A model generated the notes under the pieces. That model made no database searches. It worked only from the letters and a program-made list of their open reading frames with translations, and was not told the origin of the DNA. From Closterium sp. NIES-65 (Eukaryota > Streptophyta > Zygnematophyceae > Desmidiales > Closteriaceae), in contig CANXME010002524.1 of assembly GCA_948144175.1 (NCBI GenBank), positions 62,001-126,000 on the forward strand: 64,000 nucleotides of DNA. The letters are read 5' to 3'. Position numbers and translations under genes: made by a program. Positions 20,830-32,346 of the stretch are shown piece by piece; position 1 is the first letter of the stretch, and every line of letters starts with the position of its first letter.

Positions 20830-23800
20830 ATGGCCACCCTTCGAGTTCTGTCGTTCGATGCTGAGGGCCGCCCGTTTCAGTTCGAAACCTGGCTAGATGA
20901 CCTGGAGCTGTTCCTAATGAGCGATAAGGACAGTGCCTCGCTCTATGACCACACGTCTGGTGCCTCAGTCGCTCCCGCTGCCACTGCTGAGCTTAGCGCC
21001 CGTTCTCAGTGGCAGACCCGTGATGCTGCTGCGCGCCTAGCCGTTCGCAATCACCTTCCGTTAGCCAAGCTCACGCATTTTGGCGAGTACAAAACTGCTA
21101 AGACCCTGAACGACGCTGTAGTTGCTCGATACTCCTCCCCTGCCACAGTTGATCTTAGCCGCCTCATGCTGCCCTACGTGTTTCCTTAGCTGTCAACCTT
21201 TGCCACAGTTGCCGATCTCATTACCCACCTTCGCACTAGCGACACCCTCCTTCGAGCCGCCCTCCCCAAAGAGTTATGTACTAAGCACCCGCCTCCGATG
21301 TACTGGACCCTCCACTTCATAGTCATCCGTCTCCTTGACTCTCTTAGCTCGGTTAGGGACCACTTTCTCGCTCGCTGTCCCACCGACCTCACTGTCGACC
21401 TCCTAGAGGAAAACCTCCTTGCAGCAGAGAAGAGCATTGTCGCTGTAGGTGCTGCTCGTGGCGCTCCTCGCACCCCCATCTTTGAGGGGTGCTCTCCCTC
21501 TCCCCTTGCCCCCTCCTACGCTACTACCACTGCTGTTGACTACCTTGGTGCTGAGTCTGTTGGTGCTGCTTCTGCTCCTAATGGGAGGCGCCGCAGCGGC
21601 AAGGGCAATTGAGCCAAGAGTAGCGGAGGTGGCACCGGGGGGTGGTGGTGAAGGCGGTGGAGGAGGAGGAGGTGGAGGAAGGGGTGGCGGCGGGAGTGCT
21701 GGCGGGAGTGGTAGCGTTGGTAGCGGCGGTGAAGGCGGTGGTGGCGGAGGGGGTGGCAGCGGCGGCGGTGGCGGTGGAGGCAGCAGCAGTGGCGGCCGGG
21801 GCGGTAGTGGCAGTGGGGGTAGTGGTCGGGGTGGAGGCACGGGCGCTGGTCAGAGGCAGCAGCAGCAGCAGAGTCCCCAGACGACCCAGCAGCTTCGTGA
21901 GTGGCTTGCTCAGCGTGGGAGGTCTGGGGGTGGTGGTCGCTGCATGTATATCATTCTCACAGGTGACCGCAAGGGTCAGACTTGCGGGAAGTTCCACACC
22001 CAGCACCGCTGCTTCTCTCGCCTTGACGACGCATGGCGTGAGGAGATGGGCGAGGACTATGAGCGCCCTCGCTGGTATGAGCTACTTAGGGCTGGTGTAA
22101 GCATCTTTGCTCTTGACTATGACGCTATTATTACAGCCATGTATGCATTGGAGATTAGTGCTGATGGTGACTGATAGTTGTGTGTGTTATCGAAACTGAA
22201 ACGAGGATGATCAAGTTTAACTAGGGCATAGACCCTGGTATAGAGACTAGTACTTAAGGTGCTGGTGAGGTTGTTGCCTTAGGTGCGAGCGAGTCTGCTC
22301 TGTCAGGTACTGCGCTTGCTGAGGTCTTGCACACCTTCACGCTTGACTCGGGTGCTTCCCGCTACTTCTTACTTGATAGTACTGCACTCACACCACTCCC
22401 TGCACCTGCTGCAGTCTCTCTAGCTGACCCCTCAGGGGGCCCAGTTCTTGCACGATCCACCACTGTGCTCCCGTGCCCGCCGGTTCCGTCTGGCTCTCTG
22501 TCAGGTCTCCACCTCCCCTCGTTCTCTACGAACTTGGTGAGCACTGCTGCCCTCCAAGATGCGGGGGTTGACACCTTTACCCCTGGTCGGCAGCATGTGG
22601 CGATCTGTACGTGCTCCCAGATCGGCCGCCACCTGACCACGTTTATCCGTAGGCCAGGGTCGAGTCTTTACACACTGACGACTGCGCCTCCTCAGGTAGC
22701 TGGTACTCGTCAGGTGTCTGCGTCAGGTCAGATAGCCTCCCCCTGTGAGTGTCGCTCCCTGTTGCACCAGACTCTTCTATGGCACCACCGCCTAGGTCAC
22801 CCCTCCTTACCACGTCTCCGTGGCATGCATCGTTGTCTCCTTGTGTCTGGTCTTCCCAGGTCTCTCCCTCCCCTCCCTGCCTCGCCTGCGCCGCCCTGCC
22901 TTCCTTGCGTCGAGGGGCGGCAGTGCGCCGCTCCTCACTCCTCCTCGTTTCCCCTGACAGAGGCTCCTCTGTAGACCCCCCACATGGACGTGTGGGGCCC
23001 AGCCCGCGTTCGTGGACAGGGTGGTGAGCGGTACTTTCTGCTGGTTGTCGACGACTACTCGCGTTACACCACGGTCTTCCCCTTGCGCACCAAGGGTGAG
23101 GTCCCTGCTGTCCTGATCCCTTAGATCCGAGCACTTCGTCTCCAGCTCCGCCGCAGGTTCCGCCAGGACCTGCATGTCCTGTATCTGCACTCTGACAGAG
23201 GTGGTGAGTTCACCTCCGACCTCTTGCGTGCCTTCTGTCAGGGGGAGGGCATCGAGCAGTCGTTCACGCTTCCGGGCTCACCGCAGCAAAATGGGATTGC
23301 TGAGCGCCGCATTGGCTTTGTCATGGAGGTCGCTCGTACCTCCTTGATCCATGCGGCGGCTCCCCATTTTGTGTGGTCGTTAGCGGTCCGGTACGCCGCG
23401 CAGCAGCTCAACCTCTGGCCCTATGTCTCCTTGACGGAGACCTCGCCCACATTGCGTTGGACGAGAGAGGTTGGCGATGCGTCGCACCTTGGTTTTGTCC
23501 CTGACGCACCTGGCTGGCAGTTTTACCACCCCACCTCGCGCCGTGTCTTCCCCTCTCAGGACGTCACCTTTGATGAGTCGGTTCCTTTCTACCATCTCTT
23601 CCCCTACTGCACTGCCCCTCTCCTTCCCCCGTCGCTTTTCCTCGCTCCAGGTGCTGCTTCGGTAGACCCCCTCCCCTCTTAGGGTCCTGCTCCTTCTGGG
23701 GTGTCTCAGGTAGACTCGCCCCCCTTGTCTGAGCCTGTAGAGGTCACTAGCGACTCAGGTGCTGCTGCGGGAGGTGCTGCTGGGGGTACTGCGTCTGGGG

Positions 23801-26020
23801 GTGCTGAGCCTGCGCGTGAGGTGCTGGGAGTGCGGAGCCTGAGGGTGCTGAGCCTGCGGCTGCGGAGCCTGGGGGTGCTGAGCCTGACCATGAGGTGCTG
23901 GGGGGTACAGAGCCTGGGGGTACTGCGCCTACGAGTGCAGAGCCTGGGGGTGCTGAGCGGGGGGGTCCCGAGTCTGCTGGCGTTCCTCTGGGTCTCGTTT
24001 CCCGACGCGGGCCTTTCTCACCACAGCAAGCACGACAGTGGCTTGCGTCGCGTACCCGCCTGAGGAGTCGTGCTGCTGGAGCTGCTTGTCGTAGAGGTGC
24101 TGGGGGTGCTAGTGTCTCTAGTCCTGGAAGAGCTCGTACTGGAGGTACTCGAGCTGCTAGGACTAGTGCTGCTCCTAGAGCTGGAGGTGTCGGCTCTGGG
24201 GGTGGTGTTGCTGGAGAACCTGGGGCTGGAGGTGCCGGTTCTGGGGGTTTTGCTACTGGTGGCGCTGGAGCTGGAGGTGCTGCTGCTGGAGGAGTTGGAG
24301 CATAAGTTTCTAGAGCTGCTGGAGGCGCTGGAGCTGGAGGTGCTGCTGCTGGAGGCACTGGAGCTGGAGTTGCTGCTGCTGGAGGCACTAGAGCTGGAGG
24401 TGCTGTTACTGGAGGCACTAAACCTGGAGGTGCTGCTGCTGAAGGCGCTGGGCCTGGAGGTGCTGCTGCTGGAGGCACTTGAGCTGGAGGTGCTGCTGCT
24501 GGAGGTTTGAAGCTGCTGGAAGCGCCGGAGCTGGAGGTTTTGGAGCTGCTGAAGGCGTTGGAGCTACTTGTACTGGTGGCACTGCACAGCCGCAACTGTT
24601 TTTCGCTCCGCCATCACCGTCGTCTCTGCCACCGCCTCACTCCGTGCTTCGCCAGGTTCTTAGCCTCCCGTCTTCTACTGGCCTCCCATTACAGCCCGGC
24701 GCACCACTGCCTGCTCCTTCATCCACACTCGCTTACAGAGCGTCATGAGCCTGTGTCTCGTCCTGCCTTGCCTGTTCGCGCTGGTCACACTGGTTGTCGT
24801 GTTCCTTGTGAGCGTCCTCCTCCTGTCCCCGGCACGCACACTATGGCACTTCCTCATTCCTCTGTTCCACAGCGTGTCCCTCTGTCGTCTCCACCTGCGT
24901 CTTCTTTGCCAGACGTAGAGGACCCAGAGTCTGACATGGTTCGTGCTGCTCACCCTACTGTCACGTGTCTGCTAGCCACAGTTGTCACTGACTCGTCGTT
25001 TTAGTCTTCTGCTGCGTCTGCCTTAGTTTCTGAGCTTGTTGACTTTGCTGCTGCCTGTCGTCTTGACTTCGCTGCTAGTCTTGTTGCTGAGTCTGGATCT
25101 GTCTGACCTCCCTCCGTCGGGGGTGAGAATGCTCTTGGCACGGACGTCCTTGAGGACAGGCAGGAGGACTTTGAGTGTCTTGCAACCGATGCGCCTCATC
25201 TCGTAGCCATGCTGCTTGCCCCTGAGGGAGACCCGGATGCTCAAAACATCCCGACCCCGCGCTCTTATGCTGAGGCGATCGCGGGTGAGTACTCCTCTCA
25301 GTGGTATATAGCCATGGACGCAGAGATAGCATCATGGAAGTCCACAGGCACTTACGTCGACGCAGTTCCCCCTCTTGGGGCGAACGTAGTCGATGGCATG
25401 TGGATTTTCAGGGTGAAGCGGCCGCCGGGTTCTCCGCCTGTCTTCAAGGCTCGTTACGTTGCACGAGGCTTCAGTCAGCGACAGGGAGTTGACTTCTTCC
25501 CGACCTTCTCCCCCACTCCGAAGATGACCACTCTTCTGGTACTACTGCACGTCGCCGCTCAGTGTGACTACGAGCTTCACTCTCTGGACTTCAGCACAGC
25601 CTTCTTAAAGGGCAGCCTGCATGAGGAGATCTGGCTGCGCCGCCCACCTGGCTTCACTGGGTCGTTCCCTCTTGGTACCCAGTGGAGCCTCCGCCGGCCG
25701 GTCTACGGTCTCCGTTAGGCGCCTCGTCAGTGGCACGGCACACTGAGGACAACACTTGCGGCTCTTGGGTTCGCACCTTCCACGGCTGTCCCGTCGCTGT
25801 TTCTGTGCAACGACACTTTGTTGCCGCCATTCTACATCCTCGTGTACGTCGACGACTTGGTCTTTGCCAATGCCAACTCTCAGGCTCTCGCCCTTGTGAA
25901 GTCAGAGCTGCAAAAGAGACACAAGTGCACAAACCTGGGTTAACTACGCAGCTACCTTGGCTTGCACATCACCCGGGACAGAGAACGCCGCACCATCACA
26001 CTGACTCAGTCACACATGGT
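20830..26020 (+). pseudogene. Broken Gag-Pol of element B
   Basis: Starts at ATG 20830. Gag is interrupted by TAG 21187 and a frameshift with TGA near 21610; Gly-rich tract and C-x13-C-x3-H-x4-C knuckle at about 21945-22020; stops near 22170. Protease LDSGAS is near 22345, the HHCC finger near 22785-22910, integrase core 22984-23330, and reverse transcriptase from about 25370. Further breaks include TAG at 22972 and 23680 and 25716 (each where relatives have CAG), a stop in place of Trp near 23124, stops near 25003 and 25106, an integrase C-terminal deletion near 23483, and TAA near 25940. The frame ends where it joins inverted element C at 26020-26022. Confidence 0.92.
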
Positions 26021-28643
26021 GCTAAGAGGGTATGCAAGGTCAGGTCGTGTGCAGGTCATCAGGTACATGAGGCAGCCAACAAGCTCTGGGTACGGGCCAC
26101 TCGACTCTACGGACTCATCCAAAGGCAGAGCTGAGAGCCAGTGGCGAGTAGGCAGAGGAGTGGCCTGAGGCGAGGAGTACGTGAAGCCGAAGCGTTGAAG
26201 GACCGGCTGCACCATGTGTGACTGAGTTAGGGTAATGGTGCGGCGTGCTCTCTCCCGAGTGATCTGCAAGCCAAGGTAGCTGCGCAGTTCACCCAGGTCA
26301 ACACCTCAGTGACATCACCCTTGCTGCGCAAGGGGAAGACTGTGGTGTAACGCCAGTAGTCGTCAACCACCAGCAAGAAGTAGCGCTCGTGACCCTGTCC
26401 ACGGACACGGGCTGGGCCCCACACGTCCATGTGAAGCGTCTGCAGCGGGGACTCTGTCGGAAGAAACTCTAAGGAGTGAGGGGCAGCCCGCTGCCGCCCC
26501 TTGACACAGGGGACGCAGGTAGGGCCAGGCCCCGGAGGAAGGGGAGGGAGGGATCGGGGAAGATCAGAGACAAGGACACGGGAGGCCATGCTTTGGAGAC
26601 GACGCAGGGAGGGGAGACCAAGGCGGTGGTGCCAGAGGAGAGTCTCGTGAGACAGGAGGCGACACGAGCAGGGGGCAGACTCAGGACCAGACCTGGACGC
26701 TGCACCTAACACCTGACCCGACGCAGCTACCTGACCAGACGCAGGGACTGGAGGAGACGGAGTGGTCAGTGTGTACACGCTCGTCCCCGGCCGACGTGTA
26801 AACGTGGCCAGGTGTTGGCCTGTCCGAGCGTCCGTGCAGTGGGTCACCCGCTGACTCGCAGGAGTGAACTGGTGAACCCCCGCATCCTGTAGGTTAGCAC
26901 CACTCACCAAGTTCGTAGAGAACGAGGGGAGGTAAAGACCAGACAGGGTGCCAGAGGGGGCTGCCGAACACGGGAGGACAGTGGAGTAGTGAGCAAGGAC
27001 AGGACCCCCAGAAAGGTCTGCTAGAGAGACTGCAAAAGGCCGGCCAAGCGGCGTGAGTGTGGTGCGGTCTCGAAAGAAGGAGCGAGAAGCCCCCGAGTCA
27101 AGTGTGAAGGTGTGGGAGGCCAAAGCCGACGCAGTACCTGAGAGCGCAGACTCACCAGTACCGGAGGAAGCAGACACACTAGCACCTAGAGCAGCAGCCT
27201 GGCTAGCACCAAGAGCAGCAGCCTCACCAGCACCTAGAGCAGCACTCGCAATGCCCGGGTCGGGAGGGAAACACCGCTAATAGTCACCCTCCTCATTAAT
27301 AGACACAGTATACATAGCAACAAGAATAGTATCAAAGTCAAGGTCAAAGATAGCTACCCCTGCCCTAGACAGCTCGCCCCAGCAAGGGATCTCAGTGGCC
27401 TCAGGGAACAGGTGACACCAAGCGTCCGTCAGGCGGCCAAAGCAGCGCTGGGTGGGGTGCGCACCCCCACACTGCTCACCCGCACGGTCGCCGGTGTGCA
27501 GGACGTAGGTGCACGGACCAGTACCCCCACCCCGCTGGCGTGCAGCGTACCACTCACGGAGGTGGTGAGGGGACAGGGTCTCCCGACTGCGCCGCTGCTG
27601 CTGGCGCTGACCACCACCGGAGCCACTCCTCTGCGAAGAGCCACGACCTCCTCCTCCTCCTCCTCCGCCACCGCCTCCTCCACCTCCGCCACCTCCACCA
27701 CCTCCGCTCCCACTGCCACCGCCGCCGCCGCCTCCGCCTCCACTGCCGCCGCCGACACCTCCACCCCCGCCACCACTCCCACCACCACCCCCACCCCCTC
27801 CATTGCCTCCACTGCCACCTCCACCGCCCCCGCTAGCTCCTCTAGCGCCCCTGCCCCCCTTGCCCCTGCCAGAGCGACGCTTCCCTCTAGGGGTAGACGC
27901 CGCACTGACCGACTCCAGACCAACAAGGTCGGCCGCAGCAGCAGAGGCAACAGAGGGCAAAAGAGGGGAGGGGGAACACCCCTCAAAGTTGGGGGTGCGC
28001 GGGTCACCACGAGAGGCCCCTGCAGGGACTATGCTCTTCTCCGTTGCTAGGATGGCCTTCTCGAGGAGGTCAACAGAGAGAGTGGTGGGACAGACTGAGA
28101 GAAAGTGGTCCCTGACTACGCGAAGGGAGTTAGGGAGCCGGGTGACTATGTAGTAGAGAGTGATGTACATGGGGGGGGGGTTCTTGGCGCAGAACTCAGC
28201 AGGAAGCGCAGCGCGGTAGCGAGTGTCACTAGTGCGGAGGTGCGTAATGAGGTCAGCGACTGTGGGAAAGGCAGCAAGGTTAGGGAAGAGGTACGGTAGC
28301 ATGAGGCGGCTCAGTGCAGCAGTGGCAGGGGAGGAGTAGCGTGCAACTACAGCGTCGTACAAGGTCTGAGCACTCTTGTACTGGCTAAAGTGCGCACGCT
28401 CAGAGGTAGGCAGGTGGCGACGCACAGCAAGACGTGCAGTAGCATCGCGCGTGGCCCACTAAGAACGGACAGTGGCGTCAGCATCAGCAGCAGGGGCAGG
28501 AGAGGCACCAGAGGTGAGGTCAAATTGAGAGAGAGACCGTCCGCCCTATCGCACTGTAAGAAAAGCTGCAGGTCATCTATCCAGACGTCAAAGTCAATGG
28601 CTCGACCCTCAGCGTCAAAAGCGAGGACACTAGGGGTAGCCAT
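26020..28643 (-). pseudogene. Gag-Pol remnant of element C
   Basis: ATG at 28641-28643. Gag has an amber at 28459-28461 where relatives have CAG (Ser-Gln-Trp), then a long Gly-rich tract and the x13 zinc knuckle, then protease LDSGAS near 27100. The integrase zinc finger and first catalytic Asp are present down to about 26305, where the frame jumps into reverse transcriptase (DLGELRSYL): the rest of integrase and most of RT are deleted. The RT/RNase H connection continues to 26022. Confidence 0.9.
27650..27890. repeat. Gly-codon repeat in Gag of element C
   Basis: CCTCCGCCACC-type repeats on the plus strand, encoding polyglycine on the Gag strand. The same tract occurs in B (about 21630-21840), F (about 37250-37440) and E (about 40700-40930). 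Confidence 0.8.
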
Positions 28644-28699
28644 GACAGCAGTAGACTAGCAGCGCAAACAGAAGGGTGAGGGCAGTGCAGTGATAGAGG

Positions 28700-29660
28700 C
28701 GCTGCTCTTACTAGACAGGGCGGCTCGGGCGGCTCGGCTGCAGGGCGACTCGGCGGCTCGGCAGCTGGGCGGTAGGCGGCTCGGCAGCTGGGCGTCTCGA
28801 CAGCTCGGCTGCTGGGCGGCTCGGCGGCTCGGCTGCTGGGCGGCTCGGCGGCTCGGGTGCTGGGCGGCTCGGCGGCTCGGCTGCAGGGCGGCTCGGCGGC
28901 TCGGCTGCTGGGCGGCTCGGCGGCTCGGCTGCTGGGTGGCACAGCGGCTTGACTGCTGGGCGGCTCGGTGGCTGGGCGGCTCGGCGGCTCGGCTGCTGGG
29001 CGGCTTGGCGGCTCTGCTGCTTGTCGGCTCGGCGGGGCCGCAAAGGAGGCGGCGGAAGGGCCGTTGAGAGGGCGGCGTGCGGGGCCGCTGAGAGGAGGCG
29101 GCTGGGCCGCCGAGAGGAGGTGGCGGGGCTGCAGAGAGGAGGCGGCGGGGCCGCCGAGAGGAGGCGGCGGGGCCGCTTAAAGGAGGCGGCGGGGCCGCTG
29201 AAAGGGCGGCGACGAGGCCGCTGCAGGGGTAGTGGCGGGGCCGGTGAAAGGAGACGGCGAGGCCACTGAAAGGAGATGGCGGGGCCGCTGAAAGGAGACG
29301 GCGGGGCCGCTGAAAGGAGACGGCGGGGCCGCTGAGAAGGGCGGCGACGGGCCGCTGAAGAGGGCGGCGACAGAGCCGCAGGGAGGGCGGCGTCAGGGCC
29401 GTGCATGGGCGGCGACGAGGCCGCTGGTGAAAGGGCGGCGAGGGGTCGCAGGGGGAGAGCGGCGACGGGCCGCGAAGGGTGGCGGATCGGGGCCGCAAGA
29501 GCGGCGGATCGGGGCCGCAAGAGGCCGCTAGGGGGCCGTGAGGGCGGCTTGGGCGGCGCGACGCGGCCGTTCGGGCGGCGCGACGCGACCGCTAGGGCAG
29601 CGCGACAGGGCCGCTAGGGGCCGCTAAGGGCGACGCGACGGGGCCGTGAGGGGCCTAGCG
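28700..29660. repeat. GC-rich leader minisatellite of element C
   Basis: Tandem copies of GGCGGCTCGGCGGCTCGGCT (about 24-bp period) at 28720-29030, followed by a GGCGGGGCCGCTGAAAGGAG-type repeat to about 29400 and looser repeats beyond. Confidence 0.85.
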
Positions 29661-29761
29661 AGGGCGCGACGGTAAGGAAAGCACACGAGGCGCGACTCGG
29701 GCCTAAGCGGAGCGCGCTCCGGGCAGGAAAAAAAAATTCGTCGTGGTGGGCCCTAGGAATC

Positions 29762-29790
29762 GTTCCCGTTAGGGAACCTGCTCGATACCA
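29762..29790 (-). other. Primer-binding site and leader hairpin, element C
   Basis: TGGTATCGAGC abuts the LTR. The hairpin GTTCCC-TAAC-GGGAAC lies at 29762-29777. Confidence 0.8.
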
Positions 29791-29914
29791 TGAGAAGAAA
29801 CGAGAATGAACTATGAATGAATTGGGTACAAGTACTAACCCTAATTGGGTTGTACCCCTTATGGGCTACCCCACTATAGCCTACACAATATGCATGAGCT
29901 ATAATGTTATGACA
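29791..29914 (-). repeat. 5' LTR of element C
   Basis: 124 bp, TGTCATAAC...TCTCA on the element strand. Element B's pol resumes at 29915 with the codons for VFTKAL. Confidence 0.9.
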
Positions 29915-30002
29915 ATGTGTTCACCAAGGCCCTTTCGGCTGGTGATCATCAGCGCTTCCGCATTGCTCTAGGCCTGGTGCCTACGTTTCCTCACTTGCTG
30001 TA
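29915..30002 (+). pseudogene. 3' end of element B pol
   Basis: Encodes the RNase H C-terminus (VFTKAL...DHQRF...LGLVP) ending in TAG near 30000. It is followed by non-coding sequence and the polypurine tract. Confidence 0.85.
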
Positions 30003-30233
30003 GACTCTGGTTGTACTGTGATCTACATATATATACCTGCATGTTTACTCTTGCTAGGTAGTGATCACTATACTGTTATTGTTGTATATATACCTGTGCA
30101 TGTGAACTAGCCTTGTGGCTCCTTTGCTTGTGCTCAGAGTGTGTGGGGACGTTGTGATCCACCCTGAGCTTGCATTGCTTTTCTTGACTGGTCTTGTGAC
30201 CCATTGCTCTTCCCCACTTTGCCTATGGGGGTG

Positions 30234-30368
30234 TGTCAAACTATATATGATTTATGATTAGGTGTAGGCTTTAGTGGGGTAGCCAATGTATGGTACATTC
30301 CCTTAGGGTTCTCATCCTTGTACCCAACTCACTCGATAGTCAAACTTTCCTAGCTACCTAATCTAACA
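30234..30368 (+). repeat. 3' LTR of element B
   Basis: 135-bp partner of 19736-19870, preceded by the purine-rich ATGGGGGTG. Confidence 0.95.
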
Positions 30369-30373
30369 TCAGG

Positions 30374-31002
30374 TAACCAATGTGTTAGATGTCAGCGCAT
30401 TCAGAACCCGCCACGCATGCCTGGCCAATCACGTCGCGCGGTGCCTCTACTACGTGCCGCGCCTGCTCCCCTGGATGGAGCCATCAACCAATGGCTTGGG
30501 CGGCTGGCAGTGTGACATGGCATGGACCGCGATGTGTCTGCCACGTCTGCTAGTGATGGTGATGGGAAGGGTGCTGCGAACGCGCCCACGTCAGGTGGTG
30601 GACACGTGGCATGGGAAGAAGCTGATAAGGTGGTGTTGTAAGGGCTGTCAGCAGGGGATTGGTGGGTGAGGCAAGCGGTGAAGTACCGATAGTTACTGCA
30701 TAGGACATGTGGGCGGTGGGAGGATGTGGGGAGCAGTAAGATAGCGGAGTTGCTTAATGGGAAGAGGATGCTTATATGTTAAAATAGGTAATTTACTAGT
30801 AACTTGGGAGGCATTGGGGTTTGACTAGAGAGGAATAATGTCGAGAGAGTTTTGCCAAAAGGTGAGTTCAATGTTGAGCAAGCAGTACAAATAGGCAAGA
30901 AGAAACAGGAAGGGTGCACCACCAAACAGTAAAATGCTATGACCACAGTAATCAATCCCACAGGCTGTTATATATAGAAAATCTAACTTATATTTTCAGA
31001 CA
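30374..31002. other. Unassigned host sequence
   Basis: A 95-codon plus-strand frame (30382-30669) has no recognisable domain. Nothing else is supported. Confidence 0.5.
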
Positions 31003-31556
31003 TTATGGTGGGTGGTTCTATAAGCGGGATGCTGTTTTTTTCCCTGAGGAACCACGGAAGCAGAACCGATAAGTATCAGCAGCAACAACAAAATCAAAAG
31101 CAGACATGGAAGTTTCTGGGAAGGTTTTCGCCAGGGACATGGTCCCTGGGTTCTACAAGGAGAGGACTGAATTTGCTGAGTTGGCAGCGCGGCCTGCGTT
31201 GGCGATATGTAATGAATTAAAGGCGGAAAATGCGCCCGTCGAGTATATAAGAGATGACGTTCTTTGCACGGCAACCAATCCTGTAGTTATTTTTCCTGGG
31301 CAGATTTCCATACCCTTGTTCGACCAAATTCAGCGTGGTACAGGAACATCCATTCTTTTATATACCGTTGGGCGCATTATAGAGAAGATAGTCAGTTCAT
31401 CCCTCAGTTAAACGAAACTCTTAGTAAAGTGCGAGCAGCTGCTCCTAATCTGCTGATTAAATACCGCAGCACTCCACTTGGACATGCTCATTGCGGCCAG
31501 TTGAAATCGCCTCTTAGAAAGCGGTAAAACCTGACGAAACTTCCATTTCGACTAGG
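31003..31556 (+). pseudogene. 5' part of a disrupted host gene, perhaps SGNH/PC-esterase
   Basis: Short open stretches read in neighbouring frames: WFYKRDAVFFPEEP near 31015-31060, a 102-codon frame from 31106, and an overlapping frame to 31526 containing LLIKYRSTPLGHAHC. The last motif resembles the segment before the catalytic Asp-x-x-His of plant PC-esterase (TBL-type) O-acyltransferases. The matching C-terminus lies beyond the nested insertion at 47471. The frames do not join without frameshifts or unproven introns, so the gene was probably decayed as well as split. Family assignment is an inference from short motifs. Confidence 0.4.
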
Positions 31557-31561
31557 GTGAT

Positions 31562-31619
31562 TGTCGAAATAGCAGGCTAAAACGAGAAACAGGAAAGAGG
31601 GGTTTTCACTAGCATGCAG
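31562..31619 (-). repeat. Left LTR of element G, outer part
   Basis: 58 bp ending at the insertion site of E; the rest of this LTR is at 46016-46100. Confidence 0.9.
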
Positions 31620-31752
31620 TGTCAGAACATTATAGCTTATACATTTGTGTAGGCTGTAGTGGGGTAACCCATAAGGGGTACAACCCAATTTGGGTTAGTA
31701 CTTGTACCCAACTGTTTCATAGTTCATTCATTTCCATTCTCACTTCTCATCA
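31620..31752 (+). repeat. 5' LTR of element E
   Basis: 133 bp, TGTCAGAAC...TCATCA; partner at 45878-46010. Confidence 0.95.
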
Positions 31753-31780
31753 TGGTATCGAGCAGGTTCCCGAGTGGGAA
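31753..31780 (+). other. Primer-binding site and leader hairpin, element E
   Basis: TGGTATCGAGC followed by TTCCC-GAGT-GGGAA at 31767-31780. Confidence 0.8.
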
Positions 31781-32000
31781 TACTACCTAGGGCCCACCAC
31801 GAATTTTTTTTCTCCTTCCCTGCCCGGAGCGCGCTTAGCTCCTAACCAGAGTAGCGCCTCGAGCTGCCTTAGTGGCCCCTATTGGCCGCCCTTACTGCCC
31901 CTCGAGCCGCCCTCTACGGCCTCGCTTAGGCCGCTACGGCCCCGCTACGGCCCCGCTTAGGCCCCGTCGGCCCCGCTACGGCCCCGCTTAGGCCCCGTCG

Positions 32001-32131
32001 TGTGAAGAAGTGAACGCGAATGAATGAACTATGAATGAAGTGGGTACAAGTACTAACCCTAATTGGGTTGTACCCCCTATGGGATACCCCACCATAGCCT
32101 ACACAAAAGCATAAGCTATAATGTTATGACA
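32001..32131 (-). repeat. 3' LTR of element F
   Basis: 131 bp; partner at 38825-38955. Confidence 0.95.
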
Positions 32132-32346
32132 CACCCCCATAGGCAAAGTGGGGGAGAACAAGGGGTCACAAGACCAGTCAAGCAAAGCAAAGCAAAACAA
32201 GCTCAGGGTGGATCATAACGTCACCACACAGTCTGAGCACAAGGTCAAGGCCACAAGGCCAGTTCACATGCGGGAGGAGACATATTTATATATAAGTCTA
32301 AACAAGCAAGAGTAGGTATATAAATATGCAAGAGTACAAGTAAGGT

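Larger units (their letters stand above)
26020..29914 (-). mobile_element. Element C: inverted copia element, 3' end lost
   Basis: It lies antisense inside B. Only the 5' LTR survives, 29791-29914 (124 bp), with the primer-binding site at 29781-29790. The 3' LTR and the end of pol are missing. The left junction fuses C's RNase H region head-on to B's reverse transcriptase, with TGC (26020-26022) shared by both parents. Confidence 0.88.
19736..30368 (+). mobile_element. Degenerate copia element B, carrying element C
   Basis: 135-bp LTRs at 19736-19870 and 30234-30368 differ at 8 positions. The target duplication TCAGG is at 19731-19735 and 30369-30373. The primer-binding site is at 19871 and the polypurine tract at about 30221-30233. 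B's own coding sequence runs from 20830 to about 26020 and resumes at 29915-30002. The middle is occupied by inverted element C, and roughly 0.9 kb of B's RNase H region is missing. Confidence 0.95.

Noticed and set aside
26020..29914. A complete element C with two LTRs
   Set aside because: No second LTR or polypurine tract at the left side; the sequence jumps directly from RNase H of C to RT of B.
31106..31411. Stand-alone 102-codon protein gene
   Set aside because: The frame overlaps a better-supported one in another register. It fits a decayed exon cluster of the gene continued at 47471.
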